Positions 42,249-51,184 of a DNA stretch of 64,000 nucleotides are shown one piece after another. The stretch is taken from the NCBI GenBank assembly GCA_900552465.1, contig URZO01000001.1:141973-205972 (forward strand). The letters run 5' to 3'. Within the stretch, counting starts at the first letter, position 1. Each line of letters starts with the position of its first letter. The notes under the pieces are model-generated. The model ran no database searches and was not told the DNA's origin. It worked only from the letters and a program-made list of their open reading frames with translations. Source of the stretch: an uncultured Parabacteroides sp. GTDB taxonomy: Bacteria; Bacteroidota; Bacteroidia; Bacteroidales; Tannerellaceae. A program made the translations under genes and the position numbers.

Positions 42249-45200
42249 TCACCCTTTCACAGCTTCTATTTTGCTTAATTCGACATACCAGAGGAAACCT
42301 TCCACCTCCTTATATCCCATCTGCCGGATCAGCTTCAGATAGTTCCGGATCTGGCTATGATAGCGTTGGTCTGGATGTTCCCCGAATTTATAGTCGACAA
42401 CAATAACCCGGTCATCGGTAATCATCACACGGTCCGGACGCTTCGACAGCCCGTTTCCGAACAGGATGTCGACTTCGTTCAGCACGCGGGCCGTCCCGTC
42501 ATACCAGGGTGCGGCATCCGGCATGTTCAACAACTCTTCCAGACGGGAGACAAGCGCCGCCGCTTCCGTCCGGTCGATCACGCCTTCCTGGCGATAGCGT
42601 TCAACAGCCTGGGGGATATCCTTCCGCGTACGGATACGGCTCAACACCTCATGCATCAGGGCACCATGCTTTCTGCGGGCATTATCGAAAAAGAAGCCTT
42701 TTCCGTGCAGGCGCAATTGCAAACGGTCATCCGGAGAGATCGAGTTCATGCGGCTCATTCCGACCTCCTGCATGCCTGTCTCCTCGGTCTTGGCAACCGG
42801 ACGCCACCAGTCACCCAACTCGAACACGCCTCTTCCGGTATCAAAAGATGCCGGCAACGAGATCAGTCTCTCGCCTGCCCGGGTATCGGAGACCTCCGTA
42901 TGCAGGCCTGCCCAGAGGGCATCCGTCAAAGAGGATATCTTTTCCACCTCGCCCGTCTCTTCCTTGATCTTCTTCGGACGCGGGGAGAATACGACCAACT
43001 CTTCTTTCGAGCGGGTAAAGGCGACATATAACGTGTTCAGATTGTCAATAAAGGCGTGCAACCGTTCTTTAAAGTAATCAGCAGCAAAGATTGTCTTCGC
43101 CAACGACTGGCTGTAACGCACAGGGACCAGATGCAGGCGGTTGAACGGCTTCTCCTCCGGATGACACCAGAGGATCACCGGCTTCGTCGGCTTATGGTCG
43201 ATTTCCCAGTCGCCGAAAGGTATGATCACGACCTTAAAGCCCAATCCCTTCGACTTATGGACCGTCAGGATGCGGACCGCGTTCTGTCCGTCAGGCGTGG
43301 CAATCGTTTTCCGGCAACCTGTCTCATCCCACCATTTCAGGAAACGGCTCAGGTCTGCGCTCTCTTTCTGGGTATATTCGGAAACCATATCTAAGAAAGC
43401 CTGTACAAAAACCTGTTCGTTCTCCGGAAAGTCGGCGGAGAAGAGGCGGAACAGCCCCTCTGTTATCCCATACAGCGACTGGCGGGAAAGTCCCTGCAGG
43501 GCCGATGCGATCTCCGGAGGAAAGGTCTTTGCGCGACTTCCGCATTCGATGCTGTTCGCTTGCGGCCCCGCATCGGGTGTGGGAACTGCGTTCAGTATCC
43601 AATAGGAGTACAAGGCGATCTGTTCGTTCGTCCTGTCGTCCGGATTCTTCAGGTAGCGCAACAGGGAGACTAAGAAGCGGACCGCCGTCGAACCACTTAC
43701 AAACAGGGCCTCATCGGAGATAATATCGTAGTTATAATGGTCGGAAGGATGTTCTTCCTTATATGTCAGCAACGTATCCGCCACCTGCGCCCCTTCCTGG
43801 TTGGTACGGACGAGAATGGCGATATCTTTCAGGGCATATCCGTTGTCCTGCAGTTTTTCAAGTACGCCCGGCAGACGTTCCAGCGCCTCTTCCTTCCAGT
43901 CTTTTTCGTCATCACCGGAGAGGAATTCAATCCGCACATGCCCCTCTTTCTCCCGGAAAGGCGGAGGGACCTGTTGGAAACTATTGTCGTAGGCGGACAT
44001 GATCTTGGTAAAATAGGCCGCCCGCTGTTCTTCCGTCAGGGAAGAGGCGGAAAGGGCTTCGTTATACATTCCCTGAAGCACGCCGGGCAATGTCGTGAAA
44101 AGGGCATTGTTGAACATCACGATATTCCGGCAACTGCGCCAGTTATCTTTCAAGGTCTCTTCGCGGACCTCTTCGGGCGAGAAGTCGGCCTGTACCTGTT
44201 CGTCGAGTAGCTTCCAATCGGAATTGCGGAAACGGTAGATACTCTGCTTCACGTCTCCCACGATCAGGTTATCCCGGTTATGTGCCAAGCTTTCTTCAAT
44301 CAGCGGACGGAAGTTATTCCACTGCATCCCGCTGGTATCCTGGAACTCGTCTATCATATAATGGTCGACGTGCGTACCGGTCTTTTCATAGATGAAAGGG
44401 GCATCGCTCCCACCGATCACCTTGTTCAGCAATTCGGTCGTGTCGGCTATCAGCATCACGTTCTTTTCTTCCCGGTAAGCCGCAATCTGGCGGGAGACAT
44501 CCGTCAGGATTCCCAATGTGTAGTAATAGCGCACAATCTCACGGGCCGTATTATAGGCAGTCAGATCTCCGAACAAGGCGACAATGCCTTTTATGCAATC
44601 GTTCAGTCCGTCATCAAAAGCACATCCGATGATTTGCCGGGCGCCGAGCGGGGTCGTCTTCGTAAAGCATCCGTCCAGGTTATCCGCCAGGCCGATAAAG
44701 GTAGCTGACGGTTCCTTCATTTCCCCTTGCGCCAAACGGTCGAAAAGGGTCAGGGGCGAACGGCTCCCTCCCTTGAAGTCCGTCGGTTTGAGTGCGTATT
44801 TAGTCAGGATCGCCAAACCGCGTTCCCCCAATTCTTTAGCGGCAGTCTCCACAGAACGGATGATGCCGTAGAGAGCGTTCTTATAGTCATCCAGTGCTTT
44901 CTTATCTTCTATATCCCGGCCGACTTCTTCACTGAAAGCCTTATAGCTCTCCTTAAAAACTTCCCGGCTCAGGGACATGATGTCTTTACGGAGGTTCCAC
45001 TCCCCGCCGTTCTCTATCTTGTCTTCCGCAAACCGGAGCAACCAGCCTAACAGATCCTTGCTCTCGGGCTTTTCCAAATCCGACAGCAGGTTGTCGATAG
45101 CCGTAGTCAGGACCAGTTCCTGGTCCATCTCGATGCCATATCCTCCCTGCAAGCCTATCTCGCGGGTAAAGGCACGCATGGTCTGCTGGAAAAAGCGGTC

Positions 45201-45515
45201 GATCGTGCTGATATTAAAGGCGGAATAGTCGTGCAGGATATCGATCAGTATCTTTGCAGCCTGCTTCCGGACCTGCGTCTCCGTGAGCGAATAGGTCGAG
45301 CCGAGCAATTCCACATAATCCGATTTCTTGCCGGAGGCCAGGTTATACAGTTCATCGATGATACGGGTCTTCATCTCGTCCGTCGCCTTATTCGTAAAGG
45401 TCACGGCAAGGATGCGGCGGAAAGCACCCGGCCCGGTAAACAGCAGGGTCAGGTATTCCCCAGTCAGTTTATGTGTTTTCCCGGCTCCCGCCGAAGCTCT
45501 GTAGACAGTCAGCAT
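42249..45515 (-). CDS. UvrD-family helicase with C-terminal nuclease domain (AddA/RecB-like)
   Basis: This 1088-residue protein is a superfamily 1 helicase used in double-strand break processing. Motif I is ASAGAGKTHKL (8-18), motif Ia is LAVTFTNKATDEMKTRI, motif II is IDEFQDTSGMQW, motif IV is LTVHKSKGLGFKVVI (helicase motif V/VI region) and a late LYVAFTRSKEELVV matches motif VI. The C-terminus carries a PD-(D/E)xK-type nuclease core, RVIVVDYKFGE. The N-terminal start matches AddA/RecB-type subunits. A partner AddB gene was not found next to it; the neighbouring genes are SUI1 and psd. Confidence 0.9.
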   Translation of the reverse strand: MLTVYRASAGAGKTHKLTGEYLTLLFTGPGAFRRILAVTFTNKATDEMKTRIIDELYNLASGKKSDYVELLGSTYSLTETQVRKQAAKILIDILHDYSAFNISTIDRFFQQTMRAFTREIGLQGGYGIEMDQELVLTTAIDNLLSDLEKPESKDLLGWLLRFAEDKIENGGEWNLRKDIMSLSREVFKESYKAFSEEVGRDIEDKKALDDYKNALYGIIRSVETAAKELGERGLAILTKYALKPTDFKGGSRSPLTLFDRLAQGEMKEPSATFIGLADNLDGCFTKTTPLGARQIIGCAFDDGLNDCIKGIVALFGDLTAYNTAREIVRYYYTLGILTDVSRQIAAYREEKNVMLIADTTELLNKVIGGSDAPFIYEKTGTHVDHYMIDEFQDTSGMQWNNFRPLIEESLAHNRDNLIVGDVKQSIYRFRNSDWKLLDEQVQADFSPEEVREETLKDNWRSCRNIVMFNNALFTTLPGVLQGMYNEALSASSLTEEQRAAYFTKIMSAYDNSFQQVPPPFREKEGHVRIEFLSGDDEKDWKEEALERLPGVLEKLQDNGYALKDIAILVRTNQEGAQVADTLLTYKEEHPSDHYNYDIISDEALFVSGSTAVRFLVSLLRYLKNPDDRTNEQIALYSYWILNAVPTPDAGPQANSIECGSRAKTFPPEIASALQGLSRQSLYGITEGLFRLFSADFPENEQVFVQAFLDMVSEYTQKESADLSRFLKWWDETGCRKTIATPDGQNAVRILTVHKSKGLGFKVVIIPFGDWEIDHKPTKPVILWCHPEEKPFNRLHLVPVRYSQSLAKTIFAADYFKERLHAFIDNLNTLYVAFTRSKEELVVFSPRPKKIKEETGEVEKISSLTDALWAGLHTEVSDTRAGERLISLPASFDTGRGVFELGDWWRPVAKTEETGMQEVGMSRMNSISPDDRLQLRLHGKGFFFDNARRKHGALMHEVLSRIRTRKDIPQAVERYRQEGVIDRTEAAALVSRLEELLNMPDAAPWYDGTARVLNEVDILFGNGLSKRPDRVMITDDRVIVVDYKFGEHPDQRYHSQIRNYLKLIRQMGYKEVEGFLWYVELSKIEAVKG

Positions 45516-45520
45516 ACGGT

Positions 45521-45865
45521 TCAGATTATACGGCTCTTTACGTAGCCTTCCTTTTGCAATATTTCCAATACTTTGGGACGCAAGTCACCCTGTACAATGA
45601 TTTCCCCTTCCTTGGCGGAACCGCCGACGCCGCATTTCACTTTCAGGAATTTACCGAGCGCTTCCAAATCGGAAGTCGTTCCGCGAAAACCGGTTACCAG
45701 TGTCACGGCTTTCCCGCCCCGGTTCCTTTTATCTAAAGAAATACGCAACTGCTGTTTCTCTTTCGGAAGTGTGTCTTCTTCCTCTTCATCACCTGTGTTA
45801 TATTGAAAATCCGGGTTGGTGGAATACATGATCCCCAGACGTTCTTTCCAGTCGTTAGTCTTCAT
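45521..45865 (-). CDS. SUI1/eIF1-like translation factor (YciH type)
   Basis: This 114-residue protein has a C-terminal SUI1 domain: RISLDKRNRGGKAVTLVTGF, then LGKFLKVKCGVGGSAKEGEI and IIVQGD. It may bind the 30S subunit and check start-codon selection, as for bacterial YciH. The ATG at 45863-45865 was chosen over an upstream in-frame ATG at 45931 because it matches the family start and a -7 element (45889-45896, minus) lies between them. It is 5 bp from the helicase start, so the two are likely co-transcribed. Confidence 0.9.
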   Translation of the reverse strand: MKTNDWKERLGIMYSTNPDFQYNTGDEEEEDTLPKEKQQLRISLDKRNRGGKAVTLVTGFRGTTSDLEALGKFLKVKCGVGGSAKEGEIIVQGDLRPKVLEILQKEGYVKSRII

Positions 45866-45888
45866 ATTTACTCTTTTCTTTATGGGTT

Positions 45889-45896
45889 CAAATCTA
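45889..45896 (-). promoter_or_regulatory. -7 element of the SUI1/helicase unit
   Basis: TAGATTTG on the minus strand is an exact match, and CTTG lies 20 bp upstream (45917-45920) as a -33 candidate. The divergent kinase promoter is next to it. Confidence 0.55.
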
Positions 45897-45938
45897 CAAA
45901 TTAACACCGGGATAAACAAGATTACAAACAATAATACC

Positions 45939-45946
45939 TATATTTG
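45939..45946 (+). promoter_or_regulatory. -7 element of the periplasmic-binding histidine kinase
   Basis: TATATTTG is an exact match, 48 bp upstream of the ATG at 45995. No clear -33 TTTG was seen at the expected distance. Confidence 0.5.
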
Positions 45947-45994
45947 CATAAACTTTATGATTTTCAAGCACCTTTATCATTTTGCCAATCAAAT

Positions 45995-47917
45995 ATGAGA
46001 ATAACAGGGTATTTATTCACATTTCTTATTCTTCTGATATGCAGGCAGGCACGGTCCGCCCAGCATACAGATGAAGATTATGTGCTGGTGGTACATTCTA
46101 TCAACTTTAATGAAACCTGGACACATCAGACCTACGAAACCATTCAAACCCTGCTTACCGGAGAAGGGATACAAGTCAGGGGAGAAGAACTACAGATACC
46201 GATAATCAGGGACACGACAGAGATTCTGGAGAAGTTGGTTCACCTGCGGAAAGAATATCCGGTCCCTCCCAGAGCAGTTGTCTGTATCGGTGACCCGGCC
46301 TGGCTCGTCATACGCCCTCTGTTCGATAACGAATGGAAAGGCGTCCCCAGTCTGGTTTGCTATTCGCGAGGCATGGTTCCACGAAACATAAAAGATATGG
46401 TGGAGCGCAAGCTCGGCCCCCAGGAGGCTATGGTCCCGACATCTACAATCATAAAAGGGTACAATGCTATAACACTGAGCCAGCCGCTTTATATCCGGGA
46501 GACAATCGAAATGATGCAAAAGATGCAGCCCGAATTGAAAAAAGTCGTGTTTGTGAACGACAACCGCTATATCAGCATCCTGACGCGCCAGGAAGTGCAA
46601 AGCGTATTGGAACAGCAATTCCCGGACCTTCAGTTAGACGTACTCTCATGGCCACAGCTTTCGACGGAACATCTGTTGGATACGCTCACGACCTACAGCA
46701 ACAAAGATGCCGGCATTATCTATTACTCCTGGTATGCGGCAAGCCAGAAAGGAGAAAACCATTACCTAATCGACAACGTGCAAAAAATGACAAACAGCTT
46801 TTCCAACCCTCCCGTCTACGTTATCAATGACCTCGACATAGAGGGAGGTAACTTTGCCGGAGGGCATTATATCTCGGTTGAAGACTTCAACAAGACTGTC
46901 ATCACCTACCTGCAGGAAATGCTGAAAGGCAAAAAGATAGATAACACACACGAACATATAGCCGGGACTCCCAGGACATATCTGAATTACCAGCATCTGT
47001 ACAGGCATGGGATCGACCCGTCACGCTATCCCCAGAATGCAGTCTACTTCGAACAGCCTCCCACATTCCTGGAGAAATACAAAGTCCAGATTATCTGCGG
47101 GATTGTCATCCTTATCCTGTTGATGTCTATAGCCTTCCTGCGCATCCGGCTGCTGATCCAGAAACGGAAAACAGAAGAAGAACAACGGGAGAAAGAAAAG
47201 ATAGAAGAGGCCAACCGCCTGAAAACAGCTTTCCTGGCGAATATGAGCCACGAGATACGCACACCGCTGAACGCAATCGTCGGCTTCTCCAATCTGATCG
47301 CGCAAGGAGAATGTCCGGATGAAAACCGGGAGGAGTTCTGTAAAACGATAGAGACAAACAACGAGTTGCTCCTGCAGCTTATCAACGACATCCTCGACCT
47401 GTCCAAGATAGAAGCGGGCAAACTGGACTTCATCTATAGTGATATAAATGTTTCCGAGATGCTCAATCACCTGATGCAGGTGTTCCGTGACAGGACTAAA
47501 CCGGGTGTGGAGCTAAAGTGCGTCCTTCCGGAAAAGCCTTACTTCATCCATTCGGAGAAGAACCGGCTGATACAGGTTATGAGCAATTTCCTGACAAATG
47601 CCTGCAAGTTTACGTTCAATGGTTCCATCACAATGGGCTATGAGGAAACGAAAGGAGGATTGCGTTTCTATGTAACAGATACGGGGAAAGGCATTGCAGA
47701 AGAAAATATTCCGCACGTGTTCGAACGGTTCGCCAAGTTCGACACCTTTATTCAGGGAACGGGACTCGGCCTGTTCATTTGCAAAACTATCACAGATTGT
47801 CTGGAAGGAGAAATCGGGGTAAAGTCAAAAGAAGGGGAAGGAAGCACTTTCTGGTTTACAATCCCCTGCGAGCCTGTGACAGAAGCAGACCCTGTTACTT
47901 CTGAATCAAGACTGTAG
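45995..47917 (+). CDS. Histidine kinase with a periplasmic binding protein-like sensor
   Basis: The 640-residue protein begins with a signal peptide (MRITGYLFTFLILLICRQA) starting at the ATG at 45995; an upstream ATG at 45944 would extend it beyond the signal. The large periplasmic region, to about residue 360, resembles ABC-transporter substrate-binding-like domains (AVVCIGDPAWLVIRPLFDNE; KKVVFVNDNRYISIL). A membrane helix follows (IICGIVILILLMSIAFLRIR), then HisKA with NMSHEIRTPLNAIVGFSNLI and HATPase with TDTGKGIAEENIPHVFERF and GTGLGLFICKTI. No response regulator is adjacent. Its 3' end overlaps ispF on the other strand by 23 bp. Confidence 0.9.
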   Translation: MRITGYLFTFLILLICRQARSAQHTDEDYVLVVHSINFNETWTHQTYETIQTLLTGEGIQVRGEELQIPIIRDTTEILEKLVHLRKEYPVPPRAVVCIGDPAWLVIRPLFDNEWKGVPSLVCYSRGMVPRNIKDMVERKLGPQEAMVPTSTIIKGYNAITLSQPLYIRETIEMMQKMQPELKKVVFVNDNRYISILTRQEVQSVLEQQFPDLQLDVLSWPQLSTEHLLDTLTTYSNKDAGIIYYSWYAASQKGENHYLIDNVQKMTNSFSNPPVYVINDLDIEGGNFAGGHYISVEDFNKTVITYLQEMLKGKKIDNTHEHIAGTPRTYLNYQHLYRHGIDPSRYPQNAVYFEQPPTFLEKYKVQIICGIVILILLMSIAFLRIRLLIQKRKTEEEQREKEKIEEANRLKTAFLANMSHEIRTPLNAIVGFSNLIAQGECPDENREEFCKTIETNNELLLQLINDILDLSKIEAGKLDFIYSDINVSEMLNHLMQVFRDRTKPGVELKCVLPEKPYFIHSEKNRLIQVMSNFLTNACKFTFNGSITMGYEETKGGLRFYVTDTGKGIAEENIPHVFERFAKFDTFIQGTGLGLFICKTITDCLEGEIGVKSKEGEGSTFWFTIPCEPVTEADPVTSESRL

Positions 47918-48371
47918 CATAAGCGGCAATTCCTTCCTGCCGGCCGGTGAAGCCTAACTTCTCGGTGGTGGTCGCCTTAATGGATATATCTTCGACATCC
48001 ACTTGCAGGACTTGCGCCATCACCCGCTTCATCTCGGGGATATGCGGATTCAGCTTCGGACGTTCGGCCGCAACTGTCGCATCTATATTGCCTAACGTAT
48101 ATCCGGCATCACGAAGCAACTCCATCGTATCATAAAGAAGAATCTTGCTGTCTATATCCTTATATTCGCCAGCCGTATCGGGGAAGTGGTAACCGATATC
48201 ACGCATATTAGCCGCCCCCAAAAGGGCATCGCAAATAGCATGGATCAACACGTCCGCATCGCTATGGCCCTGCAGGCCCAGCGTATGTTCGATCTTCACT
48301 CCGCCCAACCACAAATCGCGGTCCGGCACCAACGCATGCACATCATATCCGAAACCTACCCGTATCTTCAT
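47895..48371 (-). CDS. ispF: 2-C-methyl-D-erythritol 2,4-cyclodiphosphate synthase
   Basis: The enzyme makes the cyclodiphosphate intermediate of the MEP isoprenoid pathway. The 158-residue protein has MKIRVGFGYDVHALVPDRDL (metal-ligand DVH) and LQGHSDADVLIHAICDALLG (metal-ligand His), and TTEKLGFTGRQEGIAAYA at the C-terminal end. The ATG at 48369-48371 was taken as start because it begins MKIRVGF as in the family. The 3' end overlaps the kinase gene on the other strand. Confidence 0.96.
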   Translation of the reverse strand: MKIRVGFGYDVHALVPDRDLWLGGVKIEHTLGLQGHSDADVLIHAICDALLGAANMRDIGYHFPDTAGEYKDIDSKILLYDTMELLRDAGYTLGNIDATVAAERPKLNPHIPEMKRVMAQVLQVDVEDISIKATTTEKLGFTGRQEGIAAYATVLIQK

Positions 48372-48394
48372 GACTTTCAATTCTCGATTTTGAA

Positions 48395-49573
48395 TTACCG
48401 AAACAGATTCTTAATCCCGTCCATATCGAAGGACAGGGAGAAACGAAGTGTCTGGTCCAACGGGTTCTGCGGAACGGTACTGATCAGATAGGCGGCATCC
48501 AACTGGAAGACGCTCATACGGAAACCGGCGCCGACCGAGAAATACTTACGGTTACCCACATTCGCATTCTCGTAAAAATAACCGCCACGTACGAAGAATT
48601 GTTCATTATAACTGTATTCGGCACCGACGGAAACCATCACCTCCTGCAACTCACCTTTAAAGCCGTTAGGAGAATCGCTAAACGATTTGAACATACCGGA
48701 GATGCTGGATAAGGCTTTATAATCGTCCCGGCGAGTCGTAAATTCGTCTTCCGACTCTCCTTCTTTCCTCTGCGGAACGGAAGGAACCATATATTTACTC
48801 AAATCCAGATATACGCCGATGCGGTTATACTCGTCGATAGGATAAAGCAGACCGGTACCCAACGCCAGCTTGGCCGGAAGAAACATATTATTTGTCCCTT
48901 CATCATACGAAATCTTACTACCGATATTCGACAGGTTGAAACCGAAACTCCACAAAGCTTCCGCGCTGCCCATCATCACATATTTCTCCAAATATCCGGA
49001 GATATCGGCTGCAAACGCATTACCGGCATGCTTCAACTCATTCGGATCGACACCCATATCGGAGCGGATATAACGCAAGGCAACCGCCATTGAATAATTT
49101 TCCGACAACTTACGGCTATAACTTACGTCGAACGCCATCTCATACGGATTCGCATAAATAGGCTGGTCGCCAAGATTTTCATATTGCGGCACTTCACCTA
49201 AGGAGAAATAGCGTAAAGAGGCACCGATCGCCTGCAAGTCATTATCGCCTATTTTATAGTAACCGGACATATTCACCAACGCCACGTCGTTGACCAACTT
49301 ACGTAACCAGGGAGTATAAGACAAGTTTATCCCCGCCTTGCTATACATAAAAGCATATTTAGCGGCATTCCAATATTGTGAACCGATGTCCGGCAGCGTG
49401 GAAACCCCGTTATCACCCATCGCACCACCACGTGCATCAGGAGCGATAATCAAGGAAGGCACGGCCATTTCTATAGGTGAATATTTAATTTCATCGCCTT
49501 GAGCCCGCAGTGTAGCGGAGACGAAAAGACCAAGCATTATAACGAGTGTCCCGATTCTGAATTTACTTATCAT
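48395..49573 (-). CDS. porV: Type IX secretion outer-membrane protein PorV
   Basis: PorV is a barrel (FadL-like) that shuttles type IX secretion cargo to the attachment complex. The 392-residue protein has a signal peptide ending LRAQ, then LIIAPDARGGAMGDNGVST and SQYWNAAKYAFMYSKAGI, the usual PorV N-terminus. Many amphipathic strands follow, ending FSLSFDMDGIKNLFR. The organism is thus probably able to use type IX secretion, though no cargo with a type IX C-terminal domain was recognised in this window. The next gene upstream diverges. Confidence 0.92.
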   Translation of the reverse strand: MISKFRIGTLVIMLGLFVSATLRAQGDEIKYSPIEMAVPSLIIAPDARGGAMGDNGVSTLPDIGSQYWNAAKYAFMYSKAGINLSYTPWLRKLVNDVALVNMSGYYKIGDNDLQAIGASLRYFSLGEVPQYENLGDQPIYANPYEMAFDVSYSRKLSENYSMAVALRYIRSDMGVDPNELKHAGNAFAADISGYLEKYVMMGSAEALWSFGFNLSNIGSKISYDEGTNNMFLPAKLALGTGLLYPIDEYNRIGVYLDLSKYMVPSVPQRKEGESEDEFTTRRDDYKALSSISGMFKSFSDSPNGFKGELQEVMVSVGAEYSYNEQFFVRGGYFYENANVGNRKYFSVGAGFRMSVFQLDAAYLISTVPQNPLDQTLRFSLSFDMDGIKNLFR

Positions 49574-49668
49574 ACGTTTTAATTTAATTGAAACCTGCCG
49601 GCTGTCCTTCGCCGACTGTATTATAAACTGAATAATCCAAAGATTATTGTATGCTCGAATAAAATTCC

Positions 49669-49676
49669 TACTTTTG
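49669..49676 (+). promoter_or_regulatory. -7 element of the UbiA gene
   Basis: TACTTTTG is an exact match, with ATTG 19 bp upstream (49646-49649). It lies 10 bp before the ATG at 49687, so the leader would be very short. Confidence 0.6.
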
Positions 49677-49686
49677 CCTTTTGAGT

Positions 49687-50583
49687 ATGAAAGATATACA
49701 ATCGACAGGCAAAGTTAGTGCATTATTTCTTTTGATGCGCCCCGCCCAATGGGTAAAAAACATCATCTTGTTTCTCCCTATGTTCTTTGCACAGGAGATA
49801 GGGGCTTTGGACAGGCTGCAAAACGTTGTACTCCTGTTCGTCGGCTTCTGTATGCTCACCAGCGGCGTCTATGTGTTCAATGACTTAATGGATGCGGAGG
49901 AAGACCGCCTGCACCCCGCCAAACGGTTCCGTCCGATTGCCGCCCGCAAGGTATCGCCGGCAGAGGCTGTCGGGCTCATGCTCCTCCTGTATGGCATAAG
50001 CGCCGTCTGTTTCAGCTTCATACACATCAGGAGCAACCTTATCTGGTTGCTGGCGGGAGGATATATCCTCCTGAACCTGGCCTATACGCTTTACCTCAAA
50101 CAGGTACAGATCATAGACGTCATGATTGTCGCCTGCGGTTTCATCATCCGTTTAGAGGCTGGTGCGGTGGCGGGAGACATCGAGTTGTCCCACTGGCTGA
50201 TTATTATGACTTTCATCCTCTCTCTCTTCCTCGCCTTTGCCAAGAGAAGGGACGATTTGCTTAATTTCATGGAGACGGGGCAGGTTTCCCGAAAGAATAT
50301 CACCGGCTATACGATCGACTACCTGAATGTAGTCCTGTCGTTCCTCTCCTCCATTATTGCCGTGACCTATATCCTGTACACCCTTTCGCCGGAAGTGACA
50401 GCGAGGAGCAGCGAGTATCTGTATGTCACGATCCCATTTGTCCTTGCCGGCATCATGCGTTACCTGCAAATCATCCTGGTGGAAAAGAGTAATTGTAACC
50501 CGACCGATATCTTGTTGCAAGACCGGACCTTGCAAGTGACCGTCGCGGGTTGGTTCGTCGTATTCGCTTTACTTATTTACTGA
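49687..50583 (+). CDS. UbiA-family prenyltransferase, decaprenyl-phosphate phosphoribosyltransferase-like
   Basis: This 298-residue membrane protein has nine or so helices. The aspartate-rich motif NDLMDAEEDRLHPAKRFRPI (NDxxDxxxD) and the N-terminal MRPAQWVKNIILFLPMFFAQ match the subgroup that transfers phosphoribose to a polyprenyl phosphate, as mycobacterial DPPR synthase does. The ATG at 49687 is used because the preceding TTG at 49681 lacks support. It is followed by a HAD phosphatase gene after 1 bp, and by a polytopic membrane protein, suggesting one pathway. Confidence 0.85.
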   Translation: MKDIQSTGKVSALFLLMRPAQWVKNIILFLPMFFAQEIGALDRLQNVVLLFVGFCMLTSGVYVFNDLMDAEEDRLHPAKRFRPIAARKVSPAEAVGLMLLLYGISAVCFSFIHIRSNLIWLLAGGYILLNLAYTLYLKQVQIIDVMIVACGFIIRLEAGAVAGDIELSHWLIIMTFILSLFLAFAKRRDDLLNFMETGQVSRKNITGYTIDYLNVVLSFLSSIIAVTYILYTLSPEVTARSSEYLYVTIPFVLAGIMRYLQIILVEKSNCNPTDILLQDRTLQVTVAGWFVVFALLIY

Positions 50584-50584
50584 T

Positions 50585-51184
50585 ATGCCGATAGCTGTAT
50601 TCGACTTCGACGGAACGATCATCTCACGCGACTCCCTTCCGGACTTCCTACAGCGGACGTTCGGGCGGACGGCTTTCATCCTCCGCCTCCCCCTGATTGT
50701 CATGCTGAAGATAGCGGCCGTAACAGGCATCCTCTCCACTCACCGGGCCAAAGAACTGGTCATCTCGTCCTTCCTTCGCGGAATGAGCGCGGAGGACTTC
50801 CACCAGGCTTGCCTGCAATATGCCGCCCACATACCGGAGTTGGTTTATCCCGCAGCTCTGAAAGAGATCCGCAAGCACCAGGAAGAGGGCAACAAGGTCG
50901 TCATCATCAGCGCCTCCGCACCGGACTGGATACGCCCCTGGGCGGAAACAGTCGGAATCCGGCAAGTGGAAGGAACTGAATTAGAGGTAAAAGACGGTGT
51001 GCTGACCGGACACTTTTCCACTCCCAATTGCAAGGGGACCGAAAAAGTCCGCAGACTTCGCAAGCTATATCCGGATGTTATTACCGATACTTTATATGTG
51101 TATGGCGACAGTAGCGGCGACAAAGAGTTGCTTGCTATTGCCGACGTCCCCCATTATAAACCATTTAATAAACAACAAAGATGA
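50585..51184 (+). CDS. HAD-superfamily phosphatase (IB/SerB-like)
   Basis: This 199-residue protein shows VFDFDGTIISRDSLPDF (motif I, nucleophile Asp), VIISASAPDWIRPW (motif II, Ser) and VYGDSSGDKELLAI (motif IV, acidic pair). Its substrate is unknown. The position between a UbiA-like phosphoribosyltransferase and a multi-spanning membrane protein suggests removal of a phosphate from the lipid-linked product. It overlaps the next gene by 4 bp. Confidence 0.88.
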   Translation: MPIAVFDFDGTIISRDSLPDFLQRTFGRTAFILRLPLIVMLKIAAVTGILSTHRAKELVISSFLRGMSAEDFHQACLQYAAHIPELVYPAALKEIRKHQEEGNKVVIISASAPDWIRPWAETVGIRQVEGTELEVKDGVLTGHFSTPNCKGTEKVRRLRKLYPDVITDTLYVYGDSSGDKELLAIADVPHYKPFNKQQR

